A stretch of DNA of 64,000 nt from Idiomarinaceae bacterium HL-53 (GCA_001458075.1 LN899469.1:1152659-1216658), one strand, 5' to 3'; counted from the stretch's first letter, positions 1 through 8,766 are shown. Numbers and translations: made by a program. Notes: generated by a model from the sequence alone, not told the origin.

Positions 1-1
1 G

Positions 2-28
2 GAAGAATTAGGGATATTGAATGACTGA
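2..28 (+). CDS. ubiD: 3' end of probable ubiD (partial)
   Basis: Only the last eight codons and a TGA are inside the window. They read EELGILND, which resembles the end of E. coli UbiD (a DELAIF-type tail, recalled from memory), the prenyl-FMN-dependent decarboxylase of ubiquinone synthesis. The gene immediately downstream is fre, the normal neighbour of ubiD in gammaproteobacteria, and the two overlap by 8 bases. The call rests on this short tail and the neighbour, so it is tentative. Confidence 0.45.
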   Translation, partial: EELGILND

Positions 29-731
29 GCTAAACCAATTTTCTTGTGAAGTAATGTCAATTGAACCTCTCACTGAATCGGTGTATCGAGTGCGTCTAAC
101 GCCCGAAGTACCCCTTAACTTTGTTGCCGGTCAATATATTTCGATCGTGATGAATGCACAGGACTATCGGCCTTTTTCCATTGCATCGGCGCCGTCGGAA
201 ACTCGTTTTATTGAGCTTCATATTGGTGCTACGCCCGATAATCCCTATGCATGGGAAGTGTTAGAGCGAATGCGTTCAGAGGGGCGAGTTGAGATGACCG
301 CACCACAAGGCGTTGCGGGGTATCGCGCAAGCAGCGAACGGCCTTTATTGCTAGTTGCAGGCGGTACTGGTTTCTCCTATGCCTGGTCAATTGCTTCTGC
401 ACATTTGGAATCTGAGAGTCATCGTCCACTTGTTTTCTATTGGGGCGCAAAGCAACAACAAGACCTTTATCAACATGAGGCACTGCTGGCTCTAGCGACA
501 CGAGACGAGCGCTTTAGTTATCGCCCAGTTTTAGAGTCTCCACCTGCGGATTGGGCTTTTGCGAAGGGCTGGGTGCACCATGCTGTGCTTGCCGATTTTG
601 AGAGTTTAGCCGAGTTAGATGTATACATTGCAGGGCGCTTTGATATGGTGAAAACGGCTCGCGACGACTTTTACAAAAAAGGGCTTCCGAAAGAGCAGTT
701 GATGGGAGATGCGCTTAGCTTTATAGATTAG
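21..731 (+). CDS. fre: NAD(P)H-flavin reductase
   Basis: A 236-residue protein of the ferredoxin-reductase fold, matching Fre in length. The N-terminal half is a flavin-binding barrel with the motif RPFSIAS near residue 54. The C-terminal half binds NAD(P)H and begins with the LLVAGGTGFSY motif. Fre reduces free flavins with NAD(P)H in the cytoplasm; the reduced flavin serves partners such as the UbiD/UbiX branch of quinone synthesis and iron reduction. The ATG overlaps the end of the probable ubiD gene, which suggests translational coupling. No terminator is visible behind it, and the next transcription unit has its own promoter. Confidence 0.9.
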   Translation: MTELNQFSCEVMSIEPLTESVYRVRLTPEVPLNFVAGQYISIVMNAQDYRPFSIASAPSETRFIELHIGATPDNPYAWEVLERMRSEGRVEMTAPQGVAGYRASSERPLLLVAGGTGFSYAWSIASAHLESESHRPLVFYWGAKQQQDLYQHEALLALATRDERFSYRPVLESPPADWAFAKGWVHHAVLADFESLAELDVYIAGRFDMVKTARDDFYKKGLPKEQLMGDALSFID

Positions 732-739
732 CGATTTGG

Positions 740-768
740 TTGGAAGTCGTTTGAAAGCGCGTTATACT
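740..768 (+). promoter_or_regulatory. Sigma-70 promoter of the thiamine operon
   Basis: TTGGAA (740-745) and TATACT (763-768) are separated by exactly 17 bases, followed by a G/C-rich stretch. A start near 775 would place the riboswitch aptamer about 20 bases into the transcript. Seen by eye, not tested. Confidence 0.6.
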
Positions 769-795
769 TCGCGCCAGTCAATGATATTGACGATG

Positions 796-880
796 TTACC
801 AAAGGGGTGCCGAAAGGCTGAGATGCAATCTGCGAACTCTTTGTACCTGATCCGGTTAATACTGGCGTAGGGATTGGTAA
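796..880 (+). promoter_or_regulatory. TPP riboswitch (THI element)
   Basis: The closing stem pairs TTACCAA (796-802) with TTGGTAA (874-880). Inside are the hallmarks of the thiamine-pyrophosphate aptamer: GGGGTGCC, GGCTGAGA, ACCTGATCCGGTTAATAC and GCGTAGGGA. The element binds TPP and lowers expression of the genes downstream, here a TonB receptor, a YkoF-like protein, a PnuT-like permease and a kinase. It is the main evidence that the operon handles thiamine. Confidence 0.96.
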
Positions 881-906
881 GCAACACACCCAAACTCCGC
901 ATAACC

Positions 907-941
907 GGATCTCATCTTTGTTGGTTTAAAAGAAGAGATCC
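907..941 (+). promoter_or_regulatory. Expression-platform hairpin covering the ribosome binding site
   Basis: GGATCTC (907-913) pairs perfectly with GAGATCC (935-941). The 3' arm overlaps the purine-rich AGAAGAG ribosome binding site just before the ATG at 945. There is no U-run after the stem, so TPP binding probably acts by hiding the Shine-Dalgarno sequence rather than by terminating transcription. The stem is visible; the mechanism is inferred from other gammaproteobacterial TPP riboswitches. Confidence 0.6.
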
Positions 942-944
942 CAA

Positions 945-3062
945 ATGAAATTAAAAACAGCTCTAATTCCATATTTTTCTACACTCATTCTTACTGCGCC
1001 TGTGGCTGCACAAGAAGGCGAAAACGATTCTGACGCAAATGAGAGCATTGAGCGCATCCAAGTGCTCGGTGAGTTTAGAGCAAAGGGAATCGAAGACATT
1101 CCAGCCAGCGTGAGTGTGCTCTCCAAAGAAGATATTGCACAACGCCAAGCCGCTCATATTGAGGACATTCTGGGCATGGCGGCGAATGTCAATATTGCCG
1201 CTGGCGCCTCTCGAGGCCGATTTTTTCAAATCCGTGGTATTGGCGAACGCAGTCAGTTTGTCGATCCAATCAATCCTTCGGTCGGCTTGGTAATTGATGG
1301 GATCAATTATAGTGGTCTCGGTGCTGCAGCAAATACTTTTGACCTGGGGCAGGTTGAAGTTTTTCGGGGTCCGCAGAGCACACGTTTCGGTGCCGACGGC
1401 ATGGCGGGTGTCATTTATTTAACGAGTACTCCCGTGACCGAGTACCGAGATGGAATCTTGGCGGTCGAACGTGGTAACTATGACACATATAGCAGCGGAC
1501 TTGCCGGCACCTGGCGTCACAATGAACAGGCGGCATCACGTATCAGCGTGTATCAGTATGCAAGTGATGGTTTAACTCGTAATATCTTTTTAAATCGCGA
1601 CGATACGCAAGCTCAAGACGAGACCGTGGTGCGCGTAAACACAGATTGGCAGTTGAATAAAGATTGGGCGGGTGTCGTCACTCTGCATCACTTCGACGTC
1701 GATAATGGTTATGACGCGTTTTCATTAGATCTCACTCGAGAAACTTTATCGGACACACCGGGTGTTGACCAGTTACAGAGCACAGCGGGTCGTGTGCGCG
1801 TAAATTATTCTGGTTTTTCTAACTTTGAAACCGAGTTAAGCGTCTCTTTGCTAACCGCTGATGAGCTTTATGCGTTCGATGAAGATTGGGCATTCGAAGG
1901 GATACGCCCAGATTGGGAATACAACTCGTATGATGAATACGCGCGGGAGCGCCGCCAAGGGGAGTTTGAAGTTCGTCTTCTCTCGAATACCCCGCTTGCG
2001 TTCGGGAGCCGAACTATAAATTGGCTTGCTGGCGCTTATTTTCAATCTCGTGAGGCGAAGTTGACTCGTAACTATACTTATTTAGCGGCGCCTTTCTCGA
2101 GTAAATATGATACTGAGCACGCGGCCATTTATGGAGAGCTCGATTCACGGTTAAGTGAGCGTTTGAACGCAACTTTAGGGTTCAGATATGAAACTTACAG
2201 TAACGATTACTCAGATAGCCGCGGGATCGTAGCCGCGCCTGATGCAAGTGCATGGGGCGGTAGAGGCTCGTTAGAATATCGCCACGGCGATACGTTGAGC
2301 TCATTTGTATCGCTCGCGCGCGGTTTCAAGTCAGGCGGCGTGAATGGCGAGGCTTTAGGCCGAGTTGAAGATGAGAATTTAGCTGAGTTTCGTAGTTTTC
2401 TAGAGACTAAAGCTGAGTATAAGCCCGAATATCTCACGTCTTTTGAAGTTGGAACTCGTTATTTTTCTCCTGCAAAAAGCATACGTGCTGAGTTAATTGG
2501 GTTCTATAGTTGGCGCGACGATATGCAAGTGAACGCTTATGTGGAGAGAAGCGCAGTATTTGTAACTTATCGCGACAATGCAGCCTCGGGAGTTAATTAC
2601 GGGTTGGAAGGAAATTTAGAGTGGGTGCCAACACAAGCGCTTCGCGTTTTTGCCAGTGCGGGATGGTTGCAAACAGAATTTGACGATTTGTTGTTGCAAG
2701 ACGGTACCAACCTGCGAGGAAGAGAGCAGGCCCATGCGCCAGCGTTTAATTTGCATGGCGGCTTCGAGTGGCAAATATCTCAGGCTCTGTCTTGGCGGTT
2801 TGAAATCGATGCAAAAGACGCATTCTACTATTCAAATACCCATGATGAGCGCAGTGAAGCCTATGAACTGCTGCACACTCGATTCAATTACGATTGGGGT
2901 CAGTGGCGTTTTAGCCTCTACGTGCGTAACTTACTGGATACCGATTACACAACCAGGGGTTTCTATTTTGGGAACGATCCCCGTGATGATTACACACCGA
3001 AGAACTATGTTCAATATGGAGAACCTCGACGCGTGGGCGCGAGTGTTCAGCTCTTATTCTGA
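945..3062 (+). CDS. TonB-dependent outer-membrane receptor, probably for thiamine
   Basis: A 705-residue receptor with a signal peptide ending near APVAAQ, a TonB-box-like ERIQVLG near residue 36, a plug domain with IRGIGERSQF and VEVFRGPQSTRFG motifs, and a 22-strand-type barrel ending in VQLLF with a terminal Phe. It should carry a scarce substrate across the outer membrane using TonB energy. The substrate is inferred from the TPP riboswitch directly upstream and the thiamine-type genes downstream; such riboswitch-linked receptors have been described as thiamine receptors in Alteromonadales. It is the first gene of a tight four-gene operon, 11 bases ahead of the next start. Confidence 0.88.
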   Translation: MKLKTALIPYFSTLILTAPVAAQEGENDSDANESIERIQVLGEFRAKGIEDIPASVSVLSKEDIAQRQAAHIEDILGMAANVNIAAGASRGRFFQIRGIGERSQFVDPINPSVGLVIDGINYSGLGAAANTFDLGQVEVFRGPQSTRFGADGMAGVIYLTSTPVTEYRDGILAVERGNYDTYSSGLAGTWRHNEQAASRISVYQYASDGLTRNIFLNRDDTQAQDETVVRVNTDWQLNKDWAGVVTLHHFDVDNGYDAFSLDLTRETLSDTPGVDQLQSTAGRVRVNYSGFSNFETELSVSLLTADELYAFDEDWAFEGIRPDWEYNSYDEYARERRQGEFEVRLLSNTPLAFGSRTINWLAGAYFQSREAKLTRNYTYLAAPFSSKYDTEHAAIYGELDSRLSERLNATLGFRYETYSNDYSDSRGIVAAPDASAWGGRGSLEYRHGDTLSSFVSLARGFKSGGVNGEALGRVEDENLAEFRSFLETKAEYKPEYLTSFEVGTRYFSPAKSIRAELIGFYSWRDDMQVNAYVERSAVFVTYRDNAASGVNYGLEGNLEWVPTQALRVFASAGWLQTEFDDLLLQDGTNLRGREQAHAPAFNLHGGFEWQISQALSWRFEIDAKDAFYYSNTHDERSEAYELLHTRFNYDWGQWRFSLYVRNLLDTDYTTRGFYFGNDPRDDYTPKNYVQYGEPRRVGASVQLLF

Positions 3063-3073
3063 GGAGTGAAGTG

Positions 3074-3325
3074 ATGATTATTTCTGCCGAGCTTTCGCTT
3101 TACCCACTGGCGAATGAAGCATATCGTGACGTTATTCTCTCGTTTATTGAGAGACTCAATAAGTACGAAGGCTTAGAGATCCATACCAATAGCATGAGTA
3201 CGCAGATATTTGGTGATTATCACCAGGTGATGACTGCAATTTCACGGGAGCTCGAAGTGGTTTATCAAGAAGTGCCACCACACGTTCTTGTGTGTAAATT
3301 CATCAACAAAGATTTACGCCCATGA
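3074..3325 (+). CDS. YkoF-like thiamine/HMP-binding protein
   Basis: An 83-residue single-domain protein matching the YkoF/MTH1187 family: an ISAELSLYPL start and the TNSMSTQIFGDY block typical of these ferredoxin-like thiamine/hydroxymethylpyrimidine binders. Bacillus YkoF has two such domains; this one has a single copy. No signal peptide is seen, so it is probably cytoplasmic and may bind the vitamin as it leaves the permease. AGGAG at 3062-3066 favours the ATG at 3074 over the GTG at 3071. Its TGA overlaps the ATG of the permease gene (ATGA). Confidence 0.8.
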   Translation: MIISAELSLYPLANEAYRDVILSFIERLNKYEGLEIHTNSMSTQIFGDYHQVMTAISRELEVVYQEVPPHVLVCKFINKDLRP

Positions 3326-3924
3326 CGGAGATAATGAGGAGCCTGTTGAGCTTTGAAACGCTTGCCGTAGTGTTAGCGCTCACTTACGTTTGGCTTGCCA
3401 TTCGGCAAAGCATTTGGTGTTGGCCAGCCGCCGCACTGAGCGCTTCAATTTACGCGGTTTTGTTTCTTGAAGGTCGCTTACTCATGGAAGCGGGCTTGCA
3501 AGTATTCTACGTGTTCATGGCAGGTTACGGCATGTGGCAATGGCGTTTTGCCGGTACTAATGCTCAGACACTCACCATTTCAAGTAAGCCGTTAGGCTGG
3601 CATGCTGGCTTCATATTCGGCATTTTGCTGGTAAGTGCAATGGCTGCATGGTTGTTAGCTACGTTCACACAAGCTGAAGCGGTCGTGCTAGACTCATTAA
3701 CAACAATTGCTAGCTTAGCCGTAACTTGGATGGTGGCAAAGAAGCTAGTAGAAAATTGGTGGTATTGGGTTGTGATTGATGCCGTGTACGTCTATCTATT
3801 TGCTTCGAAGGGTTACTGGCTTACGTCATGCTTGTACGCGCTATTCTTAATTATGGCAATTTATGGCTATAAAACTTGGAGGTTGGAAATGACAAGGATG
3901 CAAGCTCAGGGAGCGAGTAAGTGA
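3322..3924 (+). CDS. pnuT: PnuC-family permease, probably thiamine transporter PnuT
   Basis: A 200-residue membrane protein with about seven hydrophobic segments. It carries the PnuC-family signatures QVFYVFMAGYGMWQW (about residues 59-73) and ENWWYWVVIDAVYVYLF (about 141-157). PnuC-type carriers use facilitated diffusion and rely on phosphorylation of the cargo inside the cell; the thiamine-specific branch is called PnuT and is commonly found behind TPP riboswitches. Specificity is therefore inferred from context. The gene overlaps the one before by 4 bases and the kinase-like gene after it by 4 bases. Confidence 0.85.
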   Translation: MTEIMRSLLSFETLAVVLALTYVWLAIRQSIWCWPAAALSASIYAVLFLEGRLLMEAGLQVFYVFMAGYGMWQWRFAGTNAQTLTISSKPLGWHAGFIFGILLVSAMAAWLLATFTQAEAVVLDSLTTIASLAVTWMVAKKLVENWWYWVVIDAVYVYLFASKGYWLTSCLYALFLIMAIYGYKTWRLEMTRMQAQGASK

Positions 3925-4721
3925 TGATTGCGCACAGGTTCCCCGAAACGTTGCTTGCAGAACTTCCGGGAAACGGCCCTTGGCATATTGAACCCGTGGG
4001 TGAGCAGCTTGCGAATCGAACTTGGTTGGTGCGCTCGGCCGAATACCAATTCTTTGCTAAGCAGTTTCGTTACGAAGAGGTGTTTGCAAGGGACCTACAG
4101 CAGGTGCTAGCACTGGAGTATTATGTTGCGGAACAGCACTTAGGGCCTGAAATTATTTATGTAGACACCCAACATAAAATTGTGGTGTACGAGCATTTGC
4201 CCAACTCAATCCATGAGTTAGTTACAGAGCATGAAACGAAACTGCGAATACTTGCAAGAGCGGTGGCGGGGATTCACAGACTAGCGCCTCGTGTGAGCCA
4301 ATGGTCGTTACGAGATCGCTTGTATACCTATTGTGATTCGCTAACTGAAACTCATCCCGTAATCGCAAGCAACTTGCGGCGAGATTTGAAAGATTACAGC
4401 CATCTTCTCTCGCATTGGGAAGCTGGGCCTCAGGTATTCTGTCATCTCGATCTCAGTATGGACCATCTATTTTTAAATCCCCACCTTAGAATTATCGATT
4501 GGGAGTATGCTGGCTATTCGCACCCAGCATTCGACGTTGCCATGACTGTGGTCATGAATGATTTGTTCGAGGATGAAATCGAAGTTTTTCTAGAAGAGTT
4601 CAACAATCATGCCCCCTTTCAAGTAACACGTGACGAACTGCCAGACTGGATTCGACTTGTGGCATTGGTGAATCGCATCTGGTTTAAAGTACAAGAAAAT
4701 CTGCAAAAAGAAGCCGTCTAG
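3921..4721 (+). CDS. Thiamine kinase-like phosphotransferase
   Basis: A 266-residue protein of the choline-kinase/aminoglycoside-phosphotransferase fold, similar in layout to E. coli ThiK (YcfN). The catalytic loop reads CHLDLSMDHLF and the metal site reads IIDWEYAGYSHP. Its likely job is to phosphorylate imported thiamine and so trap it. One oddity: the Asn of the usual HxDxxxxN loop appears as His. The GTG at 3921 has GGGAG seven bases upstream and overlaps pnuT; the ATG at 3924 is the alternative start. The stop codon lies in the loop of a terminator hairpin. Confidence 0.75.
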   Translation: MMIAHRFPETLLAELPGNGPWHIEPVGEQLANRTWLVRSAEYQFFAKQFRYEEVFARDLQQVLALEYYVAEQHLGPEIIYVDTQHKIVVYEHLPNSIHELVTEHETKLRILARAVAGIHRLAPRVSQWSLRDRLYTYCDSLTETHPVIASNLRRDLKDYSHLLSHWEAGPQVFCHLDLSMDHLFLNPHLRIIDWEYAGYSHPAFDVAMTVVMNDLFEDEIEVFLEEFNNHAPFQVTRDELPDWIRLVALVNRIWFKVQENLQKEAV

Positions 4722-4733
4722 AACGGCTTCTTT
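4707..4733. terminator. Bidirectional terminator between thiamine operon and flagellin genes
   Basis: A perfect 11-bp stem, AAAGAAGCCGT with ACGGCTTCTTT, around a CTAGA loop. The A-run on one side and T-run on the other suit termination in both directions, as expected between converging genes. The kinase TAG stop sits partly in the loop. Confidence 0.8.
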
Positions 4734-4746
4734 CACAGAGGGCGGA

Positions 4747-5553
4747 TTAACCGCCCAATACGGAGAGTACCTGCTCGTTGCGCGCGTTAGCTTGGCTTTG
4801 AACCGAGATGGCAGCGCTCTGCTGAATTTGCCCTTGAATGTTCTCCGCAGTGCCCATCGCATAATCCAAATCTTGCATACGCGAGCGAGCTTCCTGCATA
4901 TTTGTATCAGTATTCATTAGATTGCGAGCGGCTGACTCGAACTGATTTTGTGTGGCCCCAAATTCTGCACGTTGTGAAGAGATGGTGTCGCGCAAGTTAT
5001 CAAGCTCGCCCAATAAGTTGTCTCGTGAATCGGCATCTGTGAGGTCGATATTCTCCAGCGCAGAGAGCCCTTGCTCACGAAAATCAACCAAGTTCACTGA
5101 AATAGACTCACCGGCACTACTGCCAACTAAGAACTCCTCTGAAGCGTTAGATGTGAGCAGCGGTTTACCTGCGAATTCCGTGCGCTCCAGCGTTTGATCA
5201 ATGTTGCCACGCAACTGTTCAATTTCGCTTTGCAACGCTTGGCGGTCAGAATCTGCCAATGCGCCATTCCCTGCTTGAATAGTCAGCTCTCGAATACGAT
5301 TGACATCGTTGCCAACGCTTTCTAAGCCACCTTCTGCAACTTGCAGCATTGAAATACCGTCGTAAGCGTTACCAACCGAGCGTTGATACGCGTTGCTTTC
5401 GGCAGTCAGTTGTTCAATAATTTGCATGGCCGCGGCGTCGTCGGAAGCGCGCTCTACCCGCTTCCCAGATGCTAATTGACGCATGCGATCGGTTTGTTTC
5501 TCTTGAATTTGCTGAAGCAAACTCTGTGTGTTTTGCGTATTTTCAATTTTCAT
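4747..5553 (-). CDS. Divergent flagellin
   Basis: A 268-residue protein with both conserved flagellin ends. The N-terminal D0/D1 helices carry QLASGKRVERASDDAA (about residues 26-41) and later IRELTIQAGNGAL; the C-terminal helix ends SVQSQANARNEQVLSVLGG. The variable outer domain is nearly absent. The start differs from ordinary flagellins, which open with an INTN-type peptide and an RLSSG motif. No signal peptide is present, as expected for export by the flagellar type III system. No flagellar assembly genes are nearby. A second flagellin-like gene lies 42 bases upstream on the same strand, so the two are probably cotranscribed. Confidence 0.85.
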   Translation of the reverse strand: MKIENTQNTQSLLQQIQEKQTDRMRQLASGKRVERASDDAAAMQIIEQLTAESNAYQRSVGNAYDGISMLQVAEGGLESVGNDVNRIRELTIQAGNGALADSDRQALQSEIEQLRGNIDQTLERTEFAGKPLLTSNASEEFLVGSSAGESISVNLVDFREQGLSALENIDLTDADSRDNLLGELDNLRDTISSQRAEFGATQNQFESAARNLMNTDTNMQEARSRMQDLDYAMGTAENIQGQIQQSAAISVQSQANARNEQVLSVLGG

Positions 5554-5595
5554 AGACTCCCCCTACAGAGTCAGTGGTATGCCCAAACAACAGAA

Positions 5596-6357
5596 TTAGG
5601 TGAGTAAACTCACTGCAAACGCTTGCGAGATGTTCGCTTGCGACTGCGTCACAAAGGCCCCACTTTGTGATATCTGTTGTTGAATTTCTTGCGCCCGCGT
5701 GGTCGCTTCCTCAATACTAGAAAGCTGCTGTCTCGCACGGTCTATTTCGTCTGTGTCGTTACGTATTGTATCGGCACTCGACAAAGATTCTTCTCTATTT
5801 TCGACAAATTCGTTCCGTTGATTTTGCGCCGTTTCTTCAAATTGTGCAAACTGGTCTGCTGCTGCCGATAAAGACTCAGGATCATCGAAGTCGACTTCGT
5901 TTAAAAACGAAGCTTGACTCTGTAATTCCTGGAACGAAGCGCGAATTGAGTTTTGCGTGTCGCTTTCGTTTTGACCACTGCGTTCTGTTAACGAACCAAA
6001 GCGTTCGTTAAGTTCATCGCGCTGTGTGTTGAATTGGCTTTGAAGCTCGGCTCTTTCTTCTGGTGCGAGGCTTTCATTGCTCGCAGCGGAGGCCAGATCG
6101 CGAAGTGAGCCCATGCGCTCTTGAAGATCTTCATTCGCGAACGCCGCGCTTCCCGATTCAATCGCATTACTGCGTGCTTCTGTGTACTGACGGTTATTTT
6201 CGGATACAAGTGACCCGAGGCGCTCGGTCGCGAGTTCGAGCCCTGGATTTGTCAGCGAGGTACTTAGTTCGTTATCGTTAGCACTTGGATTGACCAAATT
6301 GCGATTATTAACGAACTGTACAAAGCCGCTAAACATGTCGTAGTTTGTCACTTGCAT
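5596..6357 (-). CDS. Flagellin-like protein with altered N-terminus
   Basis: A 253-residue Gln/Ser/Glu-rich, mostly helical protein. Its C-terminal helix (QSGAFVTQSQANISQAF, about residues 231-247) aligns with the same region of the flagellin next door (QSAAISVQSQANARNEQ). The stretch MGSLRDLASAASNESL followed by RAELQSQ mirrors the D1 helix of the neighbour. The first 50 residues do not carry the flagellin D0 signature. It may be a minor filament subunit, a filament-associated protein or a partner of the adjacent flagellin. A GGGAGG ribosome site precedes the ATG. No clear sigma-28 promoter was found upstream. Confidence 0.65.
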   Translation of the reverse strand: MQVTNYDMFSGFVQFVNNRNLVNPSANDNELSTSLTNPGLELATERLGSLVSENNRQYTEARSNAIESGSAAFANEDLQERMGSLRDLASAASNESLAPEERAELQSQFNTQRDELNERFGSLTERSGQNESDTQNSIRASFQELQSQASFLNEVDFDDPESLSAAADQFAQFEETAQNQRNEFVENREESLSSADTIRNDTDEIDRARQQLSSIEEATTRAQEIQQQISQSGAFVTQSQANISQAFAVSLLT

Positions 6358-6467
6358 AAACGCCTCCCGCGAATGAATGGCGTACCCTTAAGTATACGAA
6401 AAAAATTGCAATTGAACAAATTTTGTACGTCTAGCTAAGCACCTCATACACAAAGGAAAATGTTTCC

Positions 6468-7793
6468 ATGGCAAAAAATAATAAGGAATTACTCGAGAAA
6501 ACGTATGGTTTCTTGGCCGAAGACGAAGATGCGCGTTTTTGTAAAGATATTCCCGACTCAGCCTGTAACGAACAGCCGAAAGCATTTGTTCTTCACCTAC
6601 TGTCGCTAGTTCTTACGAAGTGGGGAGACTCCTTGGTGTCAGCTCGCTTAGTGTTGCCCTGGATACTTACAGCGGGTGGAGCACCGAGTTTTCTCATTGG
6701 TTTACTGGTGCCACTCAGGGAATCGCTGGCGCTTCTGCCACAACTCTTTGTAGCGCAGCGTATGCGAGAATTCCCGGTGCGTAAGTGGTTTTGGGTTGGC
6801 GGCTCCATAGGGCAGGCTTTTTCGTTACTCGCGATGACTATCTCGGTCATTACTCTCGAAGGCGCTGCACTTGGCTACGCGATTGTGAGTGCACTCATTG
6901 TATTCAGCATTGCGCGTGGGGTTTGTTCAGTTGCAAGTAAAGATGTCATGGGCAAGAGCGTGTCGAAAACCCGAAGAGGAAGGTTGACGGGGCTTGCTTC
7001 AAGTGCAGCGGGTTTGATGACGCTCAGCGTTGCACTCATCGTTATTTTCGCTCCTGAAGTTGAGGGTAGCAAAGCTATCTTCGCTGCACTTCTTGGCGGA
7101 GCAGCGTTGCTGTGGTTGCTTGCAGCGTTGCTGTACGCAAACGTACCTGAAGTTGCAGGCGCAACGGCAGGGGGTGGTAATGCGATTGCAGAAGCTATTA
7201 AGTCACTCAGTTTGTTGCAGACCGATGCTAAGTTCAGACAATTTGTTACCACCCGCGCGTTACTCATCGCTTCCGCATTTGCCATTCCCTACATGGTGGT
7301 GTTAATTCAAAGAGAAGGTTCGGGTGCACTCACTAGTTTAGGTGGGTTGATGCTGGCGAGTGGTGCAGCAGGACTGTTTGCGGGGCGTTTTTGGGGGCGT
7401 TGGTCAGACAGCTCAAGCAATCAAGTCATGGCGGCTGCAGCATTGTTGTCCTCTTTTACCATGGCCGCAACAGTGCTATTACAAGCGTTGACCGCGAGTT
7501 GGTTAGGGGTCTCTTGGGTGAGTGGCATACTCATTTTCATAGCGGCAATTGCACACCAAGGGGCTCGAATTGGCCGCAAAACCTATTTGGTAGACATGGC
7601 AACCCAAGAAAATCGCGCGCAGTATACTGCGGTGAGTAATACCGTGATCGGGATACTGCTTTTATTAGGCGGCGGGCTCGGTGTGGTGGATCAGTTCTTT
7701 GGGTCTGCGTGGGTACTAATTTTGCTCAGCATTATTGGTGTGTTCGCAGCGGCACAGGCTTTTCGCCTGCCCGCCTTGAACTCAGATGATTAG
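6468..7793 (+). CDS. Major facilitator superfamily transporter
   Basis: A 441-residue protein with a 40-residue cytoplasmic N-terminal tail followed by about twelve hydrophobic helices. Basic loops typical of MFS carriers appear after helix 4-5 ([10 protein letters not shown]) and in the second half (GRFWGRWSD). The substrate cannot be read from the sequence. It is transcribed away from the flagellin genes, and its last 4 bases overlap the converging trhO stop. AAAGGA precedes the ATG. Confidence 0.75.
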   Translation: MAKNNKELLEKTYGFLAEDEDARFCKDIPDSACNEQPKAFVLHLLSLVLTKWGDSLVSARLVLPWILTAGGAPSFLIGLLVPLRESLALLPQLFVAQRMREFPVRKWFWVGGSIGQAFSLLAMTISVITLEGAALGYAIVSALIVFSIARGVCSVASKDVMGKSVSKTRRGRLTGLASSAAGLMTLSVALIVIFAPEVEGSKAIFAALLGGAALLWLLAALLYANVPEVAGATAGGGNAIAEAIKSLSLLQTDAKFRQFVTTRALLIASAFAIPYMVVLIQREGSGALTSLGGLMLASGAAGLFAGRFWGRWSDSSSNQVMAAAALLSSFTMAATVLLQALTASWLGVSWVSGILIFIAAIAHQGARIGRKTYLVDMATQENRAQYTAVSNTVIGILLLLGGGLGVVDQFFGSAWVLILLSIIGVFAAAQAFRLPALNSDD

Positions 7794-8710
7794 CCTTCTA
7801 ACCGGCCATCGCGAATGTGTTTTTCACCGCGTGCTTTCGCGAGTTGAATTTGTCGCTCACGTTCTGCATAGCGCGCTTTCTGGTCAGGCGTGGTTTTGTC
7901 GAAACAATGTGGGCAACTCACACCTTTTTGATAGCGCTCAGAAGCCATTTCTTCTTCAGTAATAGGCATTCTACAGGCGTAGCACTGGTCGTAAGTTCCC
8001 TGTTCTAAACCGTGTTTAACCGTGACGCGTTGATCGAAGACAAAACACTCGCCTTGCCACAGGCTTTCTTCGGCGGGCACTTCTTCCAGATACTTAAGAA
8101 TTCCACCTTGTAAGTGATATACCTCGTCAAAACCAAGGCCTTTCAAGTAAGCCGTCGATTTTTCACAGCGAATCCCTCCGGTACAAAACATAGCAACCTT
8201 CTTGTGCTTGCTCTTGTCGAGATGCTCTTCAACGTACTGTGGAAACTCACGAAAGGTGACAGTCTTTGGGTCAACTGCACCGGCAAACGTACCGACCGCA
8301 ACCTCATAATCGTTTCGGGTATCGATGAGCAGCACTTCCGGATCTTGAATTAATTGATTCCACTCCTGAGGCTTGACATAAGTACCTACCAAGTTTTTCG
8401 GATCAACCCAATCAACACCCAGAGTGACTATTTCTTTTTTCAACTTCACTTTGGTGCGATAAAAAGCCTGAGTTTCGCTCGGAGATTCCTTGTGCTCAAG
8501 TGCTGCTAAGCGAGGGTCGTTTTTGAGCCAAGTAAGTGTGGCATCAACGCCTTCTCGTGTTCCACAAATCGTACCATTGATGCCTTCTCGGGCGAGAAGT
8601 AGTGTGCCTTTAACGTCGTGTTTTGCCATGACGTCGTAAAGCGGATCACGAAGATCAGTAAAGTTTTCGAGCTCTACAAATTTGTAGAGCGCCGCGCAGA
8701 TGTAGTTCAT
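7790..8710 (-). CDS. trhO: tRNA uridine-34 hydroxylase (rhodanese family)
   Basis: A 306-residue protein of the YceA/UPF0176 family, now known as TrhO, which makes 5-hydroxyuridine at tRNA position 34. The N-terminal domain is acylphosphatase-like ([13 protein letters not shown]). The central rhodanese domain has the active-site loop [12 protein letters not shown]. The C-terminal part has a CxxC pair (YACRMP) and a CPHC pair that may bind zinc. Length and architecture match the E. coli protein. It is a single gene whose 3' end overlaps the converging MFS gene by 4 bases. Confidence 0.93.
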   Translation of the reverse strand: MNYICAALYKFVELENFTDLRDPLYDVMAKHDVKGTLLLAREGINGTICGTREGVDATLTWLKNDPRLAALEHKESPSETQAFYRTKVKLKKEIVTLGVDWVDPKNLVGTYVKPQEWNQLIQDPEVLLIDTRNDYEVAVGTFAGAVDPKTVTFREFPQYVEEHLDKSKHKKVAMFCTGGIRCEKSTAYLKGLGFDEVYHLQGGILKYLEEVPAEESLWQGECFVFDQRVTVKHGLEQGTYDQCYACRMPITEEEMASERYQKGVSCPHCFDKTTPDQKARYAERERQIQLAKARGEKHIRDGRLEG

Positions 8711-8766
8711 ATGTCTTTCCTTCAGCTTACTGAATCGTAAATTCAGAGCGGTTAAAATCGCGGCGC

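Noticed and set aside
6358-6467. Sigma-28 or sigma-54 promoter before the flagellin-like genes
   Set aside because: No convincing match to TAAA/GCCGATAA or TGGCAC/TTGC spacing on the minus strand.
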